A stretch of DNA of 64,000 nucleotides, taken from assembly GCF_000191065.1 (NCBI RefSeq), contig NZ_GL872283.1:310885-374884 (forward strand). The letters are read 5' to 3'. The position numbers and the translations under genes were made by a program. The stretch is from Prevotella multiformis DSM 16608 (GTDB lineage: Bacteria > Bacteroidota > Bacteroidia > Bacteroidales > Bacteroidaceae). The notes beneath the pieces were generated by a model. That model saw only the letters and a list, made by a program, of their open reading frames with translations. It was not told the origin of the DNA and did no database searches. The stretch's first letter is position 1. The number at the start of each line of letters is the position of its first letter. Positions 50,527 through 59,021 of this stretch are shown here, piece after piece.

Positions 50527-50827
50527 TGCCGTACAGCCGTCCCGCTAAGCTGTTGCCGGCTGTCCCCGGAGGTGCCGACTGCTCCCGTTCTGGCGGCAGA
50601 TAGCAAACGTGCGGACGCCCGTCACGGCCGGTGTCCACCGGCTGCACGACTGGTGTCAGGCACCGGCACACCGTCAGAAGGCGGGAATACGGAACCGTCC
50701 CAGTCGCAGTCTTGTCGGGCAGGATGCCGATGACCGGCTTATACGGAAAATGTCTGCCGGACGGCAATCATGAAAATTCTTGAAGCAAAATTCACGAATA
50801 TGGCAGTTTTGCATTACCTTTGCGGAT
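50527..50827. other. Intergenic region upstream of folP
   Basis: About 300 bp with no recognised gene. GC-rich inverted CCGTCAC/GTGACGG-like segments occur but no clear terminator. The folP promoter is at 50815-50822. Confidence 0.5.
50815..50822 (+). promoter_or_regulatory. TACCTTTG box five bases before folP
   Basis: TACCTTTG is followed by five bases and the ATG at 50828. The -33 region is weak. Confidence 0.65.
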
Positions 50828-51670
50828 ATGAAAAAACAAGACCTTGAGGCTGATGTAAAGCCTGTTGACTATACCATCAACGTGCGGGGGCGGCTCATGG
50901 ACCTGAGCCGGCCGGTCGTCATGGGAATTATGAACATAACGCCTGACTCCTTCTTCGCAGGCAGCCGTGTGCAGACGGAGGATGCCATCCGCCAGCGTGC
51001 CCGCCAGATGGTAGCGGAAGGGGCGGGCATCCTTGATGTGGGTGCCTGCTCGACACGCCCCGGCGGAGAGGTGGCCGGCGAGGAGGAGGAGATGCGCCGT
51101 CTGGCTTTTGCCCTGCCGGTCATCCGGGAAGCGGTGCCGGATGCCATCCTCTCTATCGACACGTTCCGTGCGTCGGTCGCCCGGCGGACGGTGGAGGAGT
51201 TCGGGGCGGACATCATCAATGACGTGGAGGAAGGAAGGGATCCGGAGATGTTCCGTACGGTGGCAGAGCTGGGTACACCTTATATATTGATGTCTACGGC
51301 GGCGAATCTGCATGATATGCTTGTCAGATTTTCCGGTGAGGTGCAGGAACTGCGCGCCTTGGGGCAGAAAGACATCATCCTCGATCCCGGCTTCGGGTTC
51401 GGCAAAGGGGCGGTGGACGGAAACTATGCCCTGCTGGGCGTGATGGAACGTCTGCGGGTCATGGGACTGCCGCTGCTCGTGGGCATCAGCCGCAAGCGCA
51501 TGATCCATCAGCTCCTCGGCATCACGGCGGCCGAGAGCTTGAACGGGACGACGGTCCTGAACACCATCGCCCTGCTGAAAGGAGCCGGCATCCTCCGTGT
51601 ACACGACGTACGGCCCGCCGTCGAAGCCGTCAGGATCGTCGAGGACATGCGGCGGCATACAGACGATTGA
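50828..51670 (+). CDS. folP: Dihydropteroate synthase
   Basis: A 280-aa folate-synthesis enzyme condensing p-aminobenzoate with hydroxymethyl-dihydropterin diphosphate; the sulfonamide target. It shows the MGIMNITPDSFFAGSR motif (about 33-48), GAGILDVGACSTRPG (about 68-82), DIIND and ISRKRMI. ATG 50828 is chosen because the promoter box is just upstream and homology starts there. It lies 112 bp before the diadenylate cyclase gene, an association common in Bacteroidetes. Confidence 0.95.
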   Translation: MKKQDLEADVKPVDYTINVRGRLMDLSRPVVMGIMNITPDSFFAGSRVQTEDAIRQRARQMVAEGAGILDVGACSTRPGGEVAGEEEEMRRLAFALPVIREAVPDAILSIDTFRASVARRTVEEFGADIINDVEEGRDPEMFRTVAELGTPYILMSTAANLHDMLVRFSGEVQELRALGQKDIILDPGFGFGKGAVDGNYALLGVMERLRVMGLPLLVGISRKRMIHQLLGITAAESLNGTTVLNTIALLKGAGILRVHDVRPAVEAVRIVEDMRRHTDD

Positions 51671-51782
51671 ATCACTTGGACAGATTTAGTATTAACCCAT
51701 AAATTTATGCCCCGGAGTGAGGCGGATACGGTCGTCCGCCCGCCCTTTCTTCTCGAGGAGAGGGACATGGGGAAGAAGCCTT

Positions 51783-52556
51783 ATGTTTTTCCCGTTTGGA
51801 ATAAAAGACGTAATCGACATCGTGCTGGTAGCACTGATGCTCTACTATCTTTACCGGCTGATGAAGGAGTCGCGCTCGCTGAACGTCTTCATCGGAATCA
51901 TGGTGTTTGTCATCGTATGGCTTATCGTGAGCCAGGTGTTGGAGATGCGCCTGCTGGGCAGCATTATGGACAAGCTCGTCTCGGTGGGTGTCATCGGACT
52001 GATCGTCCTTTTTCAGGAGGAGATCCGCCACTTCCTTTACAGTCTCGGGGCGCACAGGAAAGTGAACAACCTCGTGAAGCTCTTTACGAAGACCGGAAAA
52101 GAGGAGGTCGACAAGGAGACCATCATGCCCATCGTCATGGCCTGCATGAGCATGAGCCGCGGCAAGGTGGGGGCGTTGATTGTCATCGAGCGGGGGGTGA
52201 TGCTGGAAGACATCGTTGAGACGGGCGACCTGATAGACGCCCGCATCAACCAGCGACTCATCGAAAACATCTTCTTCAAGAACTCGCCGCTGCACGACGG
52301 AGCGATGGTCATCTCCAAGCGGCGCATCAAGGCGGCAGGCTGCATCCTGCCGGTGAGCCACAAACAGGATATTCCCAAGGAACTCGGTCTGCGCCACCGT
52401 GCGGCAATGGGCATCTCGCAGGACTCCGACGCTCTGGCGATCATCGTATCCGAGGAGACCGGCCGCATCAGTGTGGCTCTGCACGGCGAGTTCCAGCTTC
52501 GGCTCTCCGCCGAGCAGCTGGAGAGCATCCTGACAAAGGAGATGGCACCTGCCTGA
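51783..52556 (+). CDS. dacA: Membrane diadenylate cyclase (CdaA/DacA type)
   Basis: A 257-aa enzyme that makes the second messenger c-di-AMP from two ATP. Two or three N-terminal membrane segments (about 5-70) precede the DAC domain with the catalytic DGA (LHDGAMVI) and RHR (LGLRHRAAMG) motifs. The start ATG 51783 gives the family N-terminus MFFPFGIKDVIDIVLV. c-di-AMP regulates osmotic and cell-wall state. No CdaR partner or phosphodiesterase lies here. Followed by a two-armed decamer array. Confidence 0.95.
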   Translation: MFFPFGIKDVIDIVLVALMLYYLYRLMKESRSLNVFIGIMVFVIVWLIVSQVLEMRLLGSIMDKLVSVGVIGLIVLFQEEIRHFLYSLGAHRKVNNLVKLFTKTGKEEVDKETIMPIVMACMSMSRGKVGALIVIERGVMLEDIVETGDLIDARINQRLIENIFFKNSPLHDGAMVISKRRIKAAGCILPVSHKQDIPKELGLRHRAAMGISQDSDALAIIVSEETGRISVALHGEFQLRLSAEQLESILTKEMAPA

Positions 52557-52560
52557 GGTG

Positions 52561-52672
52561 GGCGGGGATAGGCGATGATAAGCGGGGATAGGCGATGATA
52601 GGCAGGGGTAAGTGTCTGTTGTTGCTTATCCCCGCTTATCATCGCTTATCCCCGTCTATCGCTTGTCATCGC
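52561..52672. repeat. Decamer-periodic array, two-armed, locus C
   Basis: Plus-strand units in exact 10-nt register: GGCGGGGATA, GGCGATGATA, AGCGGGGATA, GGCGATGATA, GGCAGGGGTA. After an 11-nt loop come the inverse units TGCTTATCCC, CGCTTATCAT, CGCTTATCCC, CGTCTATCGC. The two arms can form a long hairpin. The array begins 4 bp after the dacA stop and lies between convergent genes. Confidence 0.9.
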
Positions 52673-52683
52673 CCCTTCTCCTG

Positions 52684-54429
52684 TCAGTTCAGCATCAGGT
52701 TCATCTCGAGACGGTCGTCCCGGAAGATATGGTCGGCCAGCTCCGTGATCGTCAGCGGACGGGTGCCGGGGAGCGGCTGGTTCGTACGTGTGACGTGACC
52801 GTCGCGGATCTGGAAGTAGATGTTGTTCATCGGAATGTCCGAGTCGTTGTAGACACGGAGATTCTCCGTGCGGTCCGGATGACGGCCGGCGTACAGCTGG
52901 AGTGCTTTCTCGGCGTTGATGACGCGTATCATGGCCGGGATGTTCCTGCTCTGCCGTCGGGCCGAAGGGTCGATGGAAAGGGCGATGCGGTAGTCTTCCT
53001 TGATGATTTCAAAGCCCTCTTCATCGTGCAGGAGCACACAGTCTCTTGTCTGCTGCCAGTGGTCGAAGGCGGCGAAGTCCATGCTGTCGACCCCGGCAGG
53101 CGGTGGCGTGCAGGTGATGTGCTGGGTGTAGCCGCAGCGGCCGTACCAGTCGTAGAGCCATTCTTCGGCGGGGATCAGCGTGGCGAAGACAATGTCCTTG
53201 TGGTAGAGGCGGAAGTGTGCCTGCGACATGAGATTGTTGCCCACATTCTGCTTTCGGTATTCTTCCAGCACGCTTACTCCGCTGATGTAGGCAGTCCGCA
53301 CCTCCTTGTCGTAATATTTCAGAGTGTAGGGAAGTGTCTGCAGGGCGGCCACCGTGCGCTGGTTCATCTGGCAGATAATGTTGTACTCGGGCTTGAAGAC
53401 ACGTGAGAAATACAACCGGATGAAAGGCTCTGGATCATGGAAGGTGTTGCGCCACAGGGCTATCGTCTCTTCCTTGATCTGCTCCTGCGTCTCTTCCTGT
53501 GCCAGAGGATACTTTTCCATGACCACACTCTTCTCCAGGAGGATGTCCGGCTTGTAGGACAGCTTGGCATAGCGCAGCCCCTCCAGTCCGAGGTCTTCCT
53601 CGCGGTTCATGTATTCATATTGTTCAGGCAGATGCCGTGCGAACTCCTGGTTGATGATGGAGAACGCCCCTTCGTAGGCTGTGTCGGCCTTTTCAACGCA
53701 GACATCGAAGACCTTGTCCGTGACAGGACAGCCGAACGTGAAGGCGATCAGCTTCCCCCCTACCCATATCGTACCGCCTGTGGCACCGATCTCGTCCCAG
53801 AGGTCGAAGACACGTGTCATGGAGCGGAGCTCTTCGGAGAGCTCTTCCGTCTCTTCGGTATCGTCCTTCGTGACGGTCCGCCAGTTCTCTTCTACGGCGA
53901 TACATTCCGGAATCATGTCCTTGGTGAGCGGGCGGTACTCGTAGTCCGGATAGGCCTTGCGGAATTTGTTGCAGTGGTTGCGCTTGCCCTGCAGCTTCTT
54001 CCCGGAGAGCGTCGCCAGCTTCTCACGTGTGTAGATGTAGTCAAAGTGGTCACGGTCGGGCTTGATGAAGAAAGTGTCGGGAAAGGTCGATTCCAGTATG
54101 CCGACCATGTAGGAACAGACTCCCAGCATGAGGAAAGGATGCCCTAACGTGATGGCATCGTCGCGCATCTGCCGGACGACGGCTGCGAAACGACCGCGCA
54201 TGGATTCGTCCCAGTGGCATTTCCATACCGGTGCCATATAGGCGAGATGGTGTCCAGTGTAGAAGCGGAAAACGAGGAAGCCGTCGACTTCGGCTATCTG
54301 CGTGTTGTAAAGGAAACGCCATGAGATGATGTTGGCAAAGCTGAGATCGCAGTTCTGGCGGTCGCCGCACAGCGTATAGCTCTGTATCAATTCACGGTCG
54401 GTCGTCTTCACGTCGTGAAATCTGATCAT
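52684..54429 (-). CDS. DUF2156 domain fused to an Eis-like GNAT/SCP2 protein
   Basis: A 581-aa two-part protein. Residues 1-295 match DUF2156-type acyltransferases (RQNCDLSFANIISWRFLYNTQIAEV, KLQGKRNHCNKFRKAYPDYEYRPL, INQEFARHLPEQYEYMNREEDLGLEGLRYAKLSYKP). Residues about 300-480 are a GNAT domain (ISGVSVLEEYRKQNVGNNLMSQAHFRLY, WLYDWYGRCGYTQHI). The last 100 residues resemble the SCP2-like tail of Eis proteins. DUF2156 enzymes usually transfer aminoacyl groups to lipids. The substrates here are unknown. Confidence 0.75.
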   Translation of the reverse strand: MIRFHDVKTTDRELIQSYTLCGDRQNCDLSFANIISWRFLYNTQIAEVDGFLVFRFYTGHHLAYMAPVWKCHWDESMRGRFAAVVRQMRDDAITLGHPFLMLGVCSYMVGILESTFPDTFFIKPDRDHFDYIYTREKLATLSGKKLQGKRNHCNKFRKAYPDYEYRPLTKDMIPECIAVEENWRTVTKDDTEETEELSEELRSMTRVFDLWDEIGATGGTIWVGGKLIAFTFGCPVTDKVFDVCVEKADTAYEGAFSIINQEFARHLPEQYEYMNREEDLGLEGLRYAKLSYKPDILLEKSVVMEKYPLAQEETQEQIKEETIALWRNTFHDPEPFIRLYFSRVFKPEYNIICQMNQRTVAALQTLPYTLKYYDKEVRTAYISGVSVLEEYRKQNVGNNLMSQAHFRLYHKDIVFATLIPAEEWLYDWYGRCGYTQHITCTPPPAGVDSMDFAAFDHWQQTRDCVLLHDEEGFEIIKEDYRIALSIDPSARRQSRNIPAMIRVINAEKALQLYAGRHPDRTENLRVYNDSDIPMNNIYFQIRDGHVTRTNQPLPGTRPLTITELADHIFRDDRLEMNLMLN

Positions 54430-54520
54430 AACTTTTCTGGTTGGTTGGACTGCAAAGATATGCAGAATACTTCAAACCTCCAAGGTAATACCTGATTTAT
54501 CAGAGAAAACAAGGAGCATG

Positions 54521-54552
54521 TTTGGCAATCTTACTTTAATTTGCTATCTTTG
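54521..54552 (+). promoter_or_regulatory. Promoter of pta-ackA (TTTG-N20-TATCTTTG)
   Basis: TTTG (54521-54524) and TATCTTTG (54545-54552) are 20 nt apart. The predicted leader is about 45 nt before ATG 54603. Confidence 0.75.
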
Positions 54553-54602
54553 CATGACAAAGACCGAAATACAACTTTTACATCTTAAGATAAGAAAGGA
54601 AT

Positions 54603-55649
54603 ATGGATTTACTAGAGCAAATCGTTGCACGTGCGAAAGCCGACAAGCAGCGCATCGTGCTCCCCGAGGCAGAAGAGGAGCGTACCCTTAGAGCAGCTGA
54701 CAGGGTGTTGGCTGACGATATCGCCGATCTGATCCTCATTGGAAACCCGGACAATATCCATAAGCTCGCTTCAGAGTGGGGGCTTAAGAACATTGACAAG
54801 GCTGCCATTGTCGATCCGGAGAACAACCCTAAGCGTGAAGAGTATGCCGAAAAGCTGGCCGAACTCCGCAAGAAGAAGGGTATGACGCTGGAGCAGGCCC
54901 GCGAACTGGTTACGAAGAACAATCTCTACCTTGGCTGCATGATCATCAAGACGGAGGGGGCTGACGGACAGATCTCCGGTGCCCTTTCAACTACGGGTGA
55001 TACGCTGCGTCCTGCCCTGCAGATCATCAAGTGCGCGCCGGGCATCACCTGCGTGAGCGGTGCCATGCTGATCCTCACACACGAACAGCAGTATGGGGAG
55101 AACGGTATCGTCGTGATGGGCGATGTCGCCGTCACGCCGAATCCCACCGCTGACCAGCTGGCACAGATTGCCTATACTACAGCGGCGACCGCAAAGAGCG
55201 TTGCCGGATTCCGGAATCCGCACATTGCCATGCTGAGCTTCTCTACCAAAGGCTCTGCCAAGGATGCCAGAGACAAGGAGACAGGGAAAAGCGTTTATAT
55301 CATCGACAAGGTGGTTGAGGCGACGAAGATCGCCAAAGAGAAGTTCCCGGAACTGGATGTGGACGGCGAGCTGCAGGCCGATGCCGCCCTTGTCCCTGCC
55401 GTTGCCGCCAAGAAAGCACCGGGTTCTGCCGTTGCCGGAAAGGCGAATGTGCTTATCGTTCCGAACCTTGAGGTCGGCAACATCGGCTATAAGCTCATCG
55501 AGCGTCTCGGCGGTGCGAAAGCCATCGGCCCGATTCTCCAGGGGATTGCCCGCCCGGTCAACGACCTTTCCCGCGGCTGCTGCGTGGATGACATCTATTA
55601 TATGGTAGCCATCACGGCGTGCCAGGCACAGGATGCGAAAAGAAAGTAA
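54603..55649 (+). CDS. pta: Phosphate acetyltransferase (short form)
   Basis: A 348-aa enzyme interconverting acetyl-CoA and acetyl phosphate. It is the short single-domain form without the regulatory N-terminus of E. coli Pta. Family blocks: KQRIVLPEAEEERTLRAAD, MIIKTEGADGQISGALSTTGDTLRPALQII, MLSFSTKGSAKD, ELDVDGELQADAALVP and NVLIVPNLEVGNIGYKL. It is 18 bp upstream of ackA, forming the acetate-producing ATP pathway. Confidence 0.96.
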   Translation: MDLLEQIVARAKADKQRIVLPEAEEERTLRAADRVLADDIADLILIGNPDNIHKLASEWGLKNIDKAAIVDPENNPKREEYAEKLAELRKKKGMTLEQARELVTKNNLYLGCMIIKTEGADGQISGALSTTGDTLRPALQIIKCAPGITCVSGAMLILTHEQQYGENGIVVMGDVAVTPNPTADQLAQIAYTTAATAKSVAGFRNPHIAMLSFSTKGSAKDARDKETGKSVYIIDKVVEATKIAKEKFPELDVDGELQADAALVPAVAAKKAPGSAVAGKANVLIVPNLEVGNIGYKLIERLGGAKAIGPILQGIARPVNDLSRGCCVDDIYYMVAITACQAQDAKRK

Positions 55650-55667
55650 CAACTCCAAAAATACAAT

Positions 55668-56873
55668 ATGAAGATATTAGTACTGAACTGCGGTAGCAGT
55701 TCCATTAAGTACAAGTTGTACGACATGGCAGATGAGTCGGTGCTGGCTCAAGGTGGTGTTGAACGTATCGGACTTGACGAGGCGTTCATCAAGGTGAAAC
55801 TGGACAACGGCGAGAAACGGCAGATAATGGCCGACCTCCCGACCCACAAGGAGGGTGTGGCACTCGTCTTCAAGGTACTGCTTGACCCGGAAATCGGAGC
55901 ATTGAAGAGCCTCGACGAGATTGATGCGGTCGGCCACCGTATCGTGCAGGGTGGCGACCTCTTCGAGAAGAGCTGCATTGTCACCAAGGAGGTTGAAGAC
56001 GGCATCGAGAGCCTTATCGACCTCGCACCCGTCCACAATGCCGGTCACCTGCGCGGACTGCGTGCCGTCGATGAGCTGATGCCGCATACACCTCAGGTAA
56101 CGGTGTTCGACAATGCCTTCCACAGCACGATGCCCGACTATGCTTATCTCTATGCCGTACCCTACGACTTCTACAAGAAGTACCACGTCCGCCGCTACGG
56201 CTTCCACGGGACAAGTCACCGCTACGTGTCACACCGTGTCTGCGAGATGCTGGGTGTCGATATCAAGACGCAGAGAATCATTACCTGCCACATCGGCAAC
56301 GGTGCATCGGTAGCGGCCATCAAGGGCGGCAAGGTCATCGACACCTCTATGGGTCTGACACCGCTGGCCGGCTTGATGATGGGCTCCCGCTCCGGCGACA
56401 TCGACCCCTCTGCCGTTACCTACCTGATGGAGAAGCTCGGAAAGCAGCCGCAGGAGATGGCGGACTTCCTGAACAAGGAGAGCGGTGTACTGGGTATTAC
56501 GGGTATCAGTTCGGATATGCGTGATATAGAGAATGCCGATAACGAAGGCAACAAGATGGCGCATCTGGCACTGCAGATGTACACCTATCGCATCAAGAAA
56601 TACATCGGCGCCTACGCAGCAGCCATGAATGGCGTGGACATCATCGTGTGGACGGCAGGCGTCGGTGAGAACCAGACCGGACTTCGCTGGGATGCCTGCA
56701 AGGACATGGAATATCTTGGCATCAAGCTCGACAAAGAGCGCAACGAATGCCGTGGTGTAGAGAAGATCCTCTCTGCAGACGACTCGAAGGTCAAGGTCGT
56801 CCTTGTTCCTACTGACGAAGAGATTGTCATTGCACGTGACACGCAGGAGCTTGTCAAGAATCTGAAGAAGTAA
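55668..56873 (+). CDS. ackA: Acetate kinase
   Basis: A 401-aa kinase that makes ATP and acetate from acetyl phosphate. The phosphate-binding NCGSSSIKYKLYD (about 6-18), FDNAFHSTMPDYAYLYAVP, RRYGFHGTSHRYV and HIGNGASVAAIKGGKVIDTSMGLTPLAGLMMGSRSGDIDP motifs are present. Length is normal. With pta this is a fermentative substrate-level phosphorylation operon. Confidence 0.97.
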   Translation: MKILVLNCGSSSIKYKLYDMADESVLAQGGVERIGLDEAFIKVKLDNGEKRQIMADLPTHKEGVALVFKVLLDPEIGALKSLDEIDAVGHRIVQGGDLFEKSCIVTKEVEDGIESLIDLAPVHNAGHLRGLRAVDELMPHTPQVTVFDNAFHSTMPDYAYLYAVPYDFYKKYHVRRYGFHGTSHRYVSHRVCEMLGVDIKTQRIITCHIGNGASVAAIKGGKVIDTSMGLTPLAGLMMGSRSGDIDPSAVTYLMEKLGKQPQEMADFLNKESGVLGITGISSDMRDIENADNEGNKMAHLALQMYTYRIKKYIGAYAAAMNGVDIIVWTAGVGENQTGLRWDACKDMEYLGIKLDKERNECRGVEKILSADDSKVKVVLVPTDEEIVIARDTQELVKNLKK

Positions 56874-56890
56874 GAAGCCAGAGGAAAAGA

Positions 56891-57003
56891 CAGGCGATAA
56901 CAAGCGGGGACAGGCGATGATAGGTGGCGATAAGCGATGATGACAGCTTATTCCTTCTGTCATCGCCTGTCCTCGCTTGTTGTCGGGTCTGTCACCGCCT
57001 ATG
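56891..57003. repeat. Decamer-periodic array, two-armed, locus D
   Basis: Plus-strand units AGGCGATAAC, AAGCGGGGAC, AGGCGATGAT, AGGTGGCGAT, AAGCGATGAT are followed, after about 17 nt, by inverse units TCATCGCCTG, TCCTCGCTTG, TTGTCGGGTC, TGTCACCGCC. The array lies between the convergent genes ackA and lpxH, just before a strong terminator. Confidence 0.85.
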
Positions 57004-57026
57004 GCTCCACACTCTTCTGAAAACGC

Positions 57027-57063
57027 GAAAGGTAGTTGTCTCACGACAACTACCTTTCTTTTT
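57027..57063 (+). terminator. Rho-independent terminator of pta-ackA
   Basis: GAAAGGTAGTTGT (57027-57039) and its exact complement ACAACTACCTTTC (57046-57058) are followed by TTTTT. An A+T-rich stretch without genes follows to 57300. Confidence 0.93.
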
Positions 57064-57300
57064 GACTAAACTTAATCTACAAACCTGAGTTTTAATTTTA
57101 TATTATGAATGTCTTTTAATCTTCTTATTGGTATGAAAAATCCCTGAAATCCTTTCAATGACAATTTTTCGTCATATTTTCTAAGGACAATGCAAAGTTA
57201 CGAGTTTGTTTTGTAACTTCCAAATACTTTTCAGTAAATTTGGGTTTTCATCTCTAAAAAAACATTTTTTATCCTTGTGAAGAATGTATTTTTACCTTTA

Positions 57301-58065
57301 TTAAGGTTTGGTCTCGCCTTCTACATATTCCTCGAGGAACATGTGTTCTCCGTCGAATACAGCGTATGTGAACTGCCATATCCAGTCGCCGAGTACCAGA
57401 AGGCGTGCTTTGCGCGACAGGGTGAGGTCCAGCTCGATGTGCCGGTGGCCGTAAAGAAAGTAGTCGATGTCTTTGTGCGTGCGCATATACTCTTTCGTGT
57501 AACGCACGAGATACTCCTTGTCTTCCCCCATATAGGGGGTCTCCTTGCCGTCCGAACGTTTCAGGCGGCTTCTTTTTGCCCAGTTCAGACCCAGCTGCAT
57601 TCCCCACCAGGGATGGAAGAAGTTGAGCAGCCGCTGGCATCCGCGGTTGTGGAACACCCTGCGGAGAAACTGAAACATCGGGTCGGGATCACCCAGTCCG
57701 TCGCCATGGGCAAGATAGAACACCTTGTCGTAGATCTCCGTCGTGACGGGTTTCCGGTGGAGGATCACGCCGCATTCCTCCTCAAGATAGCCATAGGTCC
57801 AGATGTCATGGTTTCCTGTGAAATAATGGACATCCACCCCCATGTCGGTCAGTTCCGACAGCTTGCCCAGGAAGCGGGTAAACCCTTTTGGCACAACGTA
57901 CTTGTACTCGTCCCAGAAATCGAACATGTCGCCGAGCAGATAGACTGCGGCTGCCTTGTGCTTGATGCTGTCCAGGAAGCGGACAAGGCGGCGTTCCTGT
58001 GTGCGTCGGTGCTCTATGGCGAGCGAGCCGAGGTGTGCGTCGGAGAGGAAATAGATATTCTTCAT
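57301..58065 (-). CDS. lpxH: UDP-2,3-diacylglucosamine diphosphatase (LpxH)
   Basis: A 254-aa calcineurin-like phosphoesterase in lipid A synthesis. The metal motifs are SDAHLG (about 8-13), GDMFDFW (about 43-49), GNHD (about 78-81), HGDG (about 114) and YGHRHIEL near the C-terminus. ATG 58065 gives the family N-terminus MKNIYFLSDAHLG; the frame extends 16 residues further upstream without homology. It supports a lipid A-containing outer membrane. Confidence 0.93.
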   Translation of the reverse strand: MKNIYFLSDAHLGSLAIEHRRTQERRLVRFLDSIKHKAAAVYLLGDMFDFWDEYKYVVPKGFTRFLGKLSELTDMGVDVHYFTGNHDIWTYGYLEEECGVILHRKPVTTEIYDKVFYLAHGDGLGDPDPMFQFLRRVFHNRGCQRLLNFFHPWWGMQLGLNWAKRSRLKRSDGKETPYMGEDKEYLVRYTKEYMRTHKDIDYFLYGHRHIELDLTLSRKARLLVLGDWIWQFTYAVFDGEHMFLEEYVEGETKP

Positions 58066-58175
58066 GTCTTTATGCTGTGAGTGAACGGTGATAAGTGCCG
58101 GGGTGACGGACACCCGGCAGGATGCCCGGCCGATGCTCGGGAGACGGTGGGCACAGGGCTGGAAATCATGCGGGA

Positions 58176-58496
58176 TTAATCAAATCCCAGCTCGACACGT
58201 GCCTCCTCTGACATCATGCTCTGGTCCCAGGCAGGATCGAAGACGAGGTTGATGTTGGCAGACTTGACCCCTTCCACGCTCTCCACTTTCGTGCGTACAT
58301 CCTCGAGGATGAAATCGGCTGCCGGACAGGAGGGAGCGGTGAAGGTCATATCCATGTCAAGGTTCCCTTTCTCGTCGACATCAATCTTGTAAATCATGCC
58401 GAGATCATAGATGTTGACGGGAATCTCCGGGTCGTAGACGGTCTTCAGCACGTCGACGATCCTCTCTTCTATCTTTGTCTTCTCTTCTTGTGTCAT
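58176..58496 (-). CDS. MIP18/DUF59 family iron-sulfur assembly protein
   Basis: A 106-aa protein of the DUF59/MIP18 family that assists iron-sulfur cluster assembly. Visible signatures: VLKTVYDPEIPVNIYDLGMIYKIDV and TFTAPSCPAADFI (conserved Cys), then VESVEGVKSANINLVFDPAWDQSMMSEEARVELG. It is like SufT C-terminal domains. No suf genes adjoin it. It is upstream of lpxH on the same strand and may be co-transcribed. Confidence 0.9.
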   Translation of the reverse strand: MTQEEKTKIEERIVDVLKTVYDPEIPVNIYDLGMIYKIDVDEKGNLDMDMTFTAPSCPAADFILEDVRTKVESVEGVKSANINLVFDPAWDQSMMSEEARVELGFD

Positions 58497-58669
58497 AATT
58501 GTATATGGCGTTTATAACAGTGTATCTTTTGCCGGGACAGAACGGACGGAGGCATGAGAACCTGTTCCAAAACGGCCGGATGCCGCCCTATCTTCTGCAA
58601 AGATAATAATTTAAAACTACAATCGCAACAGAAGCGGGTGGAAAGGTGACCGGTACCGGTATTTTCAGA

Positions 58670-58718
58670 TTCTTCCGTTCAATGCGTGGATGCTTTTCAC
58701 ATAGCTTTCATGGAAGAA
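58670..58718. repeat. 49-bp dispersed palindromic repeat, copy 2
   Basis: TTCTTCCGTTCAATGCGTGG at the start and ATGGAAGAA at the end; inverse orientation relative to copy 1 (85-133), with the same length and a shared GCATGGATGCTTTTC-like core. Confidence 0.7.
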
Positions 58719-58940
58719 CCGAAGTGATTCATTCAACAAAAACATAGCCAGGACCGTCAACTGGCTATCCTGTTATCATCCTCCGATACAAAGACCTTTT
58801 CATTTTAATACGTTGAAATACAGACAAGATTTTGAAAAGTCATTACATAATTTCAAACAGATCATCTGCAGATAAAAAGAATACGTGCCAAAATCAGGTT
58901 TGTAATCAGCAGTAAATCAATTAGTTGTCAATCCGTTCAG

Positions 58941-59021
58941 AAAAGGTGCTTGATTGGACTTCAAAAGGGCGTTGGTAACACGCTAAAAGGGCACCTGTTG
59001 CAAGTCAATCAGGCACCTTTC
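58941..59021. repeat. 81-bp imperfect palindromic element
   Basis: AAAGGTGCTTGATTGGACTT (58942) is inverted as AAGTCAATCAGGCACCTTT (59002-59020). Short GGGCG/CGCTAAAAGGG pairs lie inside. This is a MITE-like or REP-like element; it has no gene. Confidence 0.7.

Noticed and set aside
52561..52672. CRISPR array or coding repeat for the decamer arrays
   Set aside because: The decamers vary and are continuous without spacers. They lie between genes, and the open frames through them are extensions of neighbours past their natural starts or stops.
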